From positions 1 through 27,989 of the forward strand of contig JAFDAW010000037.1 of assembly GCA_019313605.1 (NCBI GenBank): a stretch of DNA of 27,989 bases, given 5' to 3'. This DNA is from Deltaproteobacteria bacterium. Lineage in GTDB: Bacteria > Myxococcota_A > UBA9160 > SMWR01. Shown in pieces: positions 22,992-27,989 of this stretch (the stretch's first letter is position 1; the number at the start of each line of letters is the position of its first letter). The notes beneath the pieces are model-generated. The model was given only the letters and a program-made list of their open reading frames with translations, was not told the DNA's origin and ran no database searches. Made by a program: the position numbers and the translations under genes.

Positions 22992-25900
22992 ATGCTGAAG
23001 AAGATCATCGCGGGTTCCGCTGAAAATCCGTTTCTCGTCAGCTTGCTGACACTCTCGCTCATCGTGTGGGGCATCTACGCGATGCTTCACATGCCCGTGG
23101 ATGCGATCCCCGATCTCTCCGATGTTCAGGTGATCGTCTTCACCGAGTACCCCGGGCAGGCGCCCCAGGTCGTCGAAGATCGCGTCACCTATCCGCTCTC
23201 GACCGCCATGCTCTCCGTGCCGCAATCCAAGGTGGTTCGCGGCTATTCGTTCTTCGGATTGTCCTTCGTCTACATCATTTTTGAAGATGGTACGGATCCC
23301 TACTGGGCGCGCAGCCGGGTGCTCGAGAATTTGAATTTTGTATCTGCGCGATTACCCGACGGCATCACCCCCAGCCTCGGACCGGACGCCACCGGCGTCG
23401 GCTGGATCTACGAATACGCGCTGGTCGACCGAACCGGCCAGCACGATCTCGCACAGCTCCGCTCCATCCAGGATTGGTATCTGCGCTACGAGCTGCAGGC
23501 CGTACCCGGCGTTTCGGAGGTGGCCAGCGTCGGCGGCTTCGTTCAGCAATACCAGGTCGAGGTGGACCCCAATATTCTCGCGTCCTTCGGCATCTCTCTC
23601 GCCCAGGTCCAAAGCGCCATCCAGAGCAACAACGCAGATGTGGGCGGGAAGCTGATCGAGTTTGCGGAATCCGAATTCATGGTCCGCGGGCGAGGTTACC
23701 TCGGCGGCATCGAAGACCTACAGCAAATCGCCGTCGGAGCGACTGGGAGTGGCGGCATCCCAATCCTGCTGCGGGACATCGCGACCATCCAGCGAGGGCC
23801 GGAGTTGCGGCGTGGATTGACGGACCTCGATGGCCTTGGCGGTGCACCCGCAGGGATCGTCGTGATGCGCTTCGGTGAAAACGCGCTCGAAACGATCGAG
23901 CGTGTGAAGCAGAGGCTGGCCGAGCTCGAGGCGGGACTACCCGAGGGCGTCGAAATCGTCACCACCTACGACCGCTCGAGCCTGATCAAACGGGCGATCG
24001 GAACGCTTTCGAAAAAGCTGCTTCAAGAAATCGCCATCGTCTCGCTGATTTGCTGTGTCTTTCTCTTCCATCTGAGAAGCGCGTTGGTCGCCATCGTAAC
24101 GCTACCACTCGGCATCCTCTTCTCGTTTGTCGTGATGTACCACCAGGGCCTGAACGCGAACATCATGTCGCTCGGTGGGATCGCAATCGCAATCGGCGTG
24201 ATGGTCGATGCGGCGATCGTGATGATCGAAAACGCCCACAAGCATCTGGAACGCAATCAAGGCGTGAAACCACGGCATGTGGTGGTGACTGAGGCTGCCC
24301 TGGAGGTAGGACCTTCCCTCTTCTTCTCCCTCCTCGTGGTCGTCGTATCCTTTCTGCCGGTCTTCAGTCTGGAGGCTCAGGAGGGCCGGCTCTTCTCGCC
24401 ACTCGCGTACACCAAAACCTACGCAATGCTTGGCGCCGCCTTGCTCTCGATCACGGTCGTACCCCTTCTGATGGTGTGGCTGATCTCTGGGAATCTGCGC
24501 CGCGAATCAAGCAACCCGCTCAACCGATGGATGGTTGCGGCGTACCGGCCCGTGATCGACGCTGCGCTGAATCACAAACTCGTCGTGCTTGCAGCCGCTG
24601 CGCTCGCGCTGGCCCTGACCTGGTTTCCGATCCAACGCCTGGGCTCCGAATTCATGCCACCGCTAAACGAAGGCGATCTGCTCTACATGCCGTCGGCGGA
24701 TCCCGGTGTTTCCATCACCAAGATGCGCGAAATCCTCCAGCAGACCGACCGCATCATTGCGCAATTTCCCGAGGTCAAACGGGTATTCGGAAAAGCCGGC
24801 CGCGCGGAGACCGCGACGGATCCCGCACCGCTCGGAATGATCGAGACGACGATCATGCTCGAGAGCGAGGAGAACTGGCGGCCCGGCATGACGACAAAAA
24901 AGTTGATCGCAGAACTCGATCAAGCACTTCAGATACCGGGGCTGCGAAACATCTGGACGATGCCGATCAAGACGCGCATCGACATGCTGGCCACGGGCAT
25001 CAAGACACCGGTGGGGATCAAGATCGCGGGCTCGGATCTGGAAGAGCTCGGTCGAATCGGTGAACGGATCGAATCCATCGTCAGCGGGCTACCGGGGACG
25101 CGCAGTGCAATCTCCGATCGGGTGACCGGCGGAAATTACCTCGACTTCGACATCGATCGACGGGAGATTGCCCGGCACGGCCTCAGCGTGAACGACGTCC
25201 AGAACACCATCGAGTCCGCGATTGGCGGAATGAACGTCAGTTGGAGCATCGAGGGCCGGGAGCGCTACCCGATCAACGTCCGCTATCCGAAGGAACTTCG
25301 AGACAACCTGACCAACTTGAGACGCGTCATCGTGTCATCTCCGAATGGCGCACAGGTTCCGCTCGAACAGCTGACAGACATCGAATTCCGCAAGGGGCCC
25401 GCTTCGATCAAAACCGAGAATGCACGGCTCAATGCCTGGGTGCTGATCGATCTCGAGGGTATCGACGTCGGCAGCTGGGTTGCGCGTGCCAAAGAGGAAC
25501 TCGCTGCAAAACTCACCCTGCCAGCGGGATATTCGATCTCTTGGAGCGGTGAGTTCGAGTACATCGAGCGCGCCGAGAAGCGCCTCGCAGTCGTGATACC
25601 GATTACCCTCGGCATCATTTTCGTACTGCTCTTCGTAAACTTCCGAAATGTCGCGAACACCCTGATCGTGATGACGACTGTCCCGCTCTCACTGGTCGGT
25701 GGCTTCTGGCTACTCGACATTCTCGATTACGATCTCAGTGTAGCCGTCGGGGTCGGATTCATCGGTCTCGTTGGGATCACGACAGAGATCGGAGTCGTCC
25801 TGATCGTCTTCATGGAAGAGGCCGTGTCCCGCTACAAGGCGGAGGGCCGGCTTCAGACCCGTGAAGACCTGGACGCCGCGGTTCGCGAGGGCGCATTGCT

Positions 25901-26114
25901 GCGGTTGAGGCCGATCGCAATGACCGTGACGTCGACCATGGCCGGCCTTCTGCCGATCCTTTGGGCGTCGGGAACCGGCGCAGAGGCAATGAGCCGAATC
26001 GCCGCACCCATGGTCGGAGGACTCGCCTCCGCCAGCGTGCTTGCACTGGTGGTCATTCCGGCGGTGTTTGCGCTGATTCGCAGGCGGGGCCTACCCGGTT
26101 CTGACGCGAATTGA
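22992..26114 (+). CDS. cusA: CusA-like heavy-metal RND efflux transporter
   Basis: Proton-driven inner-membrane pump of 1040 residues, full length, with the RND plan: TM1, large porter loop, TM2-7, second loop, TM8-12. It resembles E. coli CusA throughout, e.g. NEGDLLYMPS (559-568), GKAGRAETATD, RIDMLATGIK and LKTENAR-like IKTENAR. Of the three metal-binding methionines of CusA, M616 (PLGMIETT) and M665 (RIDML) are kept, but the third is L731 (ARHGLSVND). D406 (GVMVDAA) and E932 (TTEIGVV) of the proton relay are kept, while the partner lysine is I975 (RPIAMT). It is the last gene of the exported protein-cusC-cusB-cusA set. Copper or silver is the best guess, with altered affinity or selectivity possible. 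Confidence 0.93.
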   Translation: MLKKIIAGSAENPFLVSLLTLSLIVWGIYAMLHMPVDAIPDLSDVQVIVFTEYPGQAPQVVEDRVTYPLSTAMLSVPQSKVVRGYSFFGLSFVYIIFEDGTDPYWARSRVLENLNFVSARLPDGITPSLGPDATGVGWIYEYALVDRTGQHDLAQLRSIQDWYLRYELQAVPGVSEVASVGGFVQQYQVEVDPNILASFGISLAQVQSAIQSNNADVGGKLIEFAESEFMVRGRGYLGGIEDLQQIAVGATGSGGIPILLRDIATIQRGPELRRGLTDLDGLGGAPAGIVVMRFGENALETIERVKQRLAELEAGLPEGVEIVTTYDRSSLIKRAIGTLSKKLLQEIAIVSLICCVFLFHLRSALVAIVTLPLGILFSFVVMYHQGLNANIMSLGGIAIAIGVMVDAAIVMIENAHKHLERNQGVKPRHVVVTEAALEVGPSLFFSLLVVVVSFLPVFSLEAQEGRLFSPLAYTKTYAMLGAALLSITVVPLLMVWLISGNLRRESSNPLNRWMVAAYRPVIDAALNHKLVVLAAAALALALTWFPIQRLGSEFMPPLNEGDLLYMPSADPGVSITKMREILQQTDRIIAQFPEVKRVFGKAGRAETATDPAPLGMIETTIMLESEENWRPGMTTKKLIAELDQALQIPGLRNIWTMPIKTRIDMLATGIKTPVGIKIAGSDLEELGRIGERIESIVSGLPGTRSAISDRVTGGNYLDFDIDRREIARHGLSVNDVQNTIESAIGGMNVSWSIEGRERYPINVRYPKELRDNLTNLRRVIVSSPNGAQVPLEQLTDIEFRKGPASIKTENARLNAWVLIDLEGIDVGSWVARAKEELAAKLTLPAGYSISWSGEFEYIERAEKRLAVVIPITLGIIFVLLFVNFRNVANTLIVMTTVPLSLVGGFWLLDILDYDLSVAVGVGFIGLVGITTEIGVVLIVFMEEAVSRYKAEGRLQTREDLDAAVREGALLRLRPIAMTVTSTMAGLLPILWASGTGAEAMSRIAAPMVGGLASASVLALVVIPAVFALIRRRGLPGSDAN

Positions 26115-26377
26115 AGTCGCGAACCCATCGCGTCGCGAATCCGATTCCGACACCATCATCATCTCGACCGGCGTCAGCCCGAGGTGTTTGAAACCGCCTC
26201 GAATCGCGGTCTCCAAGCGCCCACAAGACCGGACGCAAGTCCACGCACGTGTGGGCGGGAGCCGACCGCAGCGCCGCTCCGAGGGGCGCGAACCTTTTAC
26301 GCGGACATTCTGTACGGGCGGGTCATGGTTTCGGTAGGCTGTGCGTCGCGCCCAAAACCCCGACCAGGAGCCAACTC

Positions 26378-27115
26378 ATGCCTTCCGCCAACACAATCCT
26401 CCACAACGCGCTCTCGATCTCGTGGCTCGGGCTCTTGTGCCTGGCCCTCGCCTGCTCGAACTCCACGGAGGCTCCTTCGAAGCCCGAGGAAGCCAGTGTA
26501 CGCCCCGGCGTCAATAAGAGATTTCTCGCGGAAGACCTCGACGTCGGACAATTCGTCGAGATCTTCGAAGGCGAGTCGCGGGAGGTGTTCGTTCAGCGAG
26601 AGCGCGTCGTGGAAGCGCTGGCCTTGTCGCCGGGGATGACCATTGCCGACATCGGCGCTGGAACCGGCCTCTTCCTCCCCGACTTCGACCGCGAGGTGGG
26701 ATCCGAGGGCCAGGTGTACGCGGTCGAGATCTCTCCGAAATTCCTCGAACACCTGCGCGAGCGCAGCGAGCGGGAGGGCCTATCGCGCGTCGAGTTGGTG
26801 GAAGGTCTCGAAGACTCGGTCGAGCTTCCCACAGCGTCCGTCGACCTGGCCTTCGTATGCGACACCTACCACCATTTCGAGTATCCACTATCGACCCTGG
26901 CGAGCCTCTACGCCGCGATCCGACCCGGTGGCTCCCTGGTGATCCTCGACTTCGATCGGATTCCCGGCGAGTCGAGCGACTGGGTGATGGAGCACCTGCG
27001 CGCGGGTAAGGAGGTCTTCCGCCGGGAGATCGAGTCTGCGGGCTTCCGCTTCGAACGCGAAGTGCCCGTCGAAGGCCTGCAAGAGAACTACGTACTCCGC
27101 TTCAGGCGACCGTAG
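26378..27115 (+). CDS. Class I SAM-dependent methyltransferase with lipoprotein signal peptide
   Basis: Protein of 245 residues. The start ATG at 26378 has AGGAG 8 nt upstream; the frame is open farther upstream but without coding character. Residues 1-25 are a lipoprotein signal ending LALAC with C26 as the lipidated residue, followed by S27 and a Ser/Glu/Pro linker. The Rossmann methyltransferase domain (about 65-240) has motif I DIGAGTG (91-97), acidic E117 after strand 2 (YAVEIS), CDTYHHFEY (161-169) and IRPGGSLVILDFDRI. SREVFVQRERVVEAL precedes motif I, as in a group of secreted methyltransferases seen in several phyla. How a lipoprotein would get SAM in the periplasm is unclear. The substrate is unknown. 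Confidence 0.85.
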   Translation: MPSANTILHNALSISWLGLLCLALACSNSTEAPSKPEEASVRPGVNKRFLAEDLDVGQFVEIFEGESREVFVQRERVVEALALSPGMTIADIGAGTGLFLPDFDREVGSEGQVYAVEISPKFLEHLRERSEREGLSRVELVEGLEDSVELPTASVDLAFVCDTYHHFEYPLSTLASLYAAIRPGGSLVILDFDRIPGESSDWVMEHLRAGKEVFRREIESAGFRFEREVPVEGLQENYVLRFRRP

Positions 27116-27229
27116 CTCGCGGAGCCATTGCAGGCGACAACCTCGTCGCCGACTGCATGCAGGGGTTTGTGCCGATTCGCGGCCGTGACCTATCCTATCG
27201 TCGCAAAAATGAAGTCGCGTACGCATCGG

Positions 27230-27329
27230 GTAGCGGGGACGTTGGTGAATATTCACCCCCCCATACAAGGGCCCTTGAAAATGAGAGTCGCGCTGGCGGG
27301 GGGTGAATATTCACCAACGTCCCCGCTAC
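27230..27329. repeat. 100-bp element with perfect 32-bp terminal inverted repeats
   Basis: Arms 27230-27261 and 27298-27329 are exact reverse complements, with a 36-nt spacer. Each arm contains the 14-bp palindrome GGTGAATATTCACC (27244-27257 and 27302-27315), and the spacer contains the palindrome CAAGGGCCCTTG (27266-27277). The outer ends read GTAGCGGGGACG inward. The element ends about 20 nt before the ribosome binding site of the next gene. It looks like a REP/MITE-type mobile repeat; no transposase is present and I see no target duplication. Confidence 0.85.
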
Positions 27330-27359
27330 TTTTCCAGACCCTCTAAACCGGAGGAACCC

Positions 27360-27989
27360 ATGGCTCGGTTCATCACCTCGATGGCAGCGCTGCTCGTTTG
27401 GGCGTGGGCGTTGCCAGCAACCGCTCTGCCCGATGCTGAAAAATTACTGGCCGAGATCGGCTTTTCGTCCGACGCGAAACAGCAGGTGCTGGATGGAAAA
27501 TTCGTCACGACGGGCCTCGAGCCCACATCCGAACGAGAGCTCGCAATGGCGATGGCGTTTCTCGTCAAGGAGCCCCCGGCCGAGCTGATTGCAGAGGTCA
27601 AGAAGGATCTGGTGACGGGAGTCGATCCCGATACCACTGGCCACGGCGTAATCTCGGGAAGCGGAAGCCTCGACGACTTCAAGGGTGTGTCGTTCGGATC
27701 TGACGCGAAGAAACAAGCCAAAGCATTCTTGGCAGCAGAGCCCGGCGAGGATCTCAATCTATCGACGACCGAGATTGGCGCCTTCGAGGCGCTCGCCAAG
27801 CAGGGCGGAGACGCGAAGGCCGTCGAGGATCAGCTGAAAAAGTTGCTGCTGGCGCGCCTCCAGGCCTATCAAAGCCAGGGGCTCGACGGGATCGCCGCCT
27901 ACGCGCGCGACGACAACAAGCAGACCGATGCTGGTGGTGATCTGCGACGCGCCATCGAAGCTGCCAGCGGCTTGAAGAATAACGCTCCG
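27360..27989 (+). CDS. Exported protein of unknown function, truncated by the window edge
   Basis: Frame open from the ATG at 27360 to the last base (210 codons with no stop), so only the N-terminal part is seen. GGAGG lies 5 nt upstream. A signal peptide covers about residues 1-22 (R at 3, hydrophobic core AALLVWAWAL, cleavage near ATA-LPD). The mature part is charged and helical, with two similar stretches, IGFSSDAKQQVLDGKF and VSFGSDAKKQAKAFL, suggesting an internal repeat of about 80-90 residues. No cysteine, metal motif or catalytic signature is visible. I do not recognise a family. Confidence 0.75.
   Translation, partial: MARFITSMAALLVWAWALPATALPDAEKLLAEIGFSSDAKQQVLDGKFVTTGLEPTSERELAMAMAFLVKEPPAELIAEVKKDLVTGVDPDTTGHGVISGSGSLDDFKGVSFGSDAKKQAKAFLAAEPGEDLNLSTTEIGAFEALAKQGGDAKAVEDQLKKLLLARLQAYQSQGLDGIAAYARDDNKQTDAGGDLRRAIEAASGLKNNAP

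Overview
The window looks like a chromosomal segment of a high-GC, aerobic or facultative Gram-negative heterotroph. The evidence is an RND copper/silver efflux tripartite system (outer membrane, adaptor and inner membrane parts), a PEP-CTERM surface protein, two exported proteins, several acyl-CoA catabolic genes and frequent GTG/TTG starts. The gene mix is reminiscent of the deltaproteobacterial grade (Myxococcota, Desulfobacterota or Binatota-like lineages), but nothing here fixes the taxon. I see no rRNA, tRNA, CRISPR array, phage block or transposase.

Layout. 118-486(-) is a stand-alone receiver-domain response regulator, divergent from a small PEP-CTERM protein (860-1258). Between them lies a 24-bp inverted repeat that resembles a short mobile element. 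1315-10375 is a catabolic region: a SpuC-like class III aminotransferase (-), then a likely operon of NDP-forming acyl-CoA synthetase, acyl-CoA dehydrogenase, agmatine deiminase and N-carbamoylputrescine amidase (+), then an enoyl-CoA hydratase-like protein (-) and a beta-keto acid cleavage enzyme (BKACE, DUF849; +). AguA, AguB and the aminotransferase are the textbook route agmatine -> N-carbamoylputrescine -> putrescine -> 4-aminobutanal. The CoA enzymes would suit activation, dehydrogenation, hydration and beta-keto cleavage of an N-substituted C4 acid. Directly after BKACE is a broken N-terminal Rossmann fragment resembling carnitine/3-hydroxyacyl-CoA dehydrogenase.

10754-13330 is the most unusual block: three tandem paralogous membrane proteins of about 250 residues, each with seven apparent membrane segments, joined by 3-nt spacers, then a fourth small soluble protein after another 3-nt spacer. 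I recognise no family for these four genes. A two-TM protein with a HAMP-like end, LemA and an M48 protease with a TerB-like C-terminus follow on the same strand. An M81 (MlrC-like) metallopeptidase (-) ends 6 nt from the M48 gene and is divergent from a PAS-LuxR regulator.

19093-19848 has no convincing long gene but holds strong hairpins and two tiny ORFs. It leads into a copper/silver efflux set: a small Cys-containing exported protein, a CusC/TolC-like channel, CusB and CusA. In CusA one of the three metal-binding methionines and the proton-relay lysine of the E. coli protein appear to be replaced. The right end has a methyltransferase with a lipoprotein signal peptide, a 100-bp element with perfect 32-bp inverted repeats, and the start of an exported protein of unknown function that runs off the edge.
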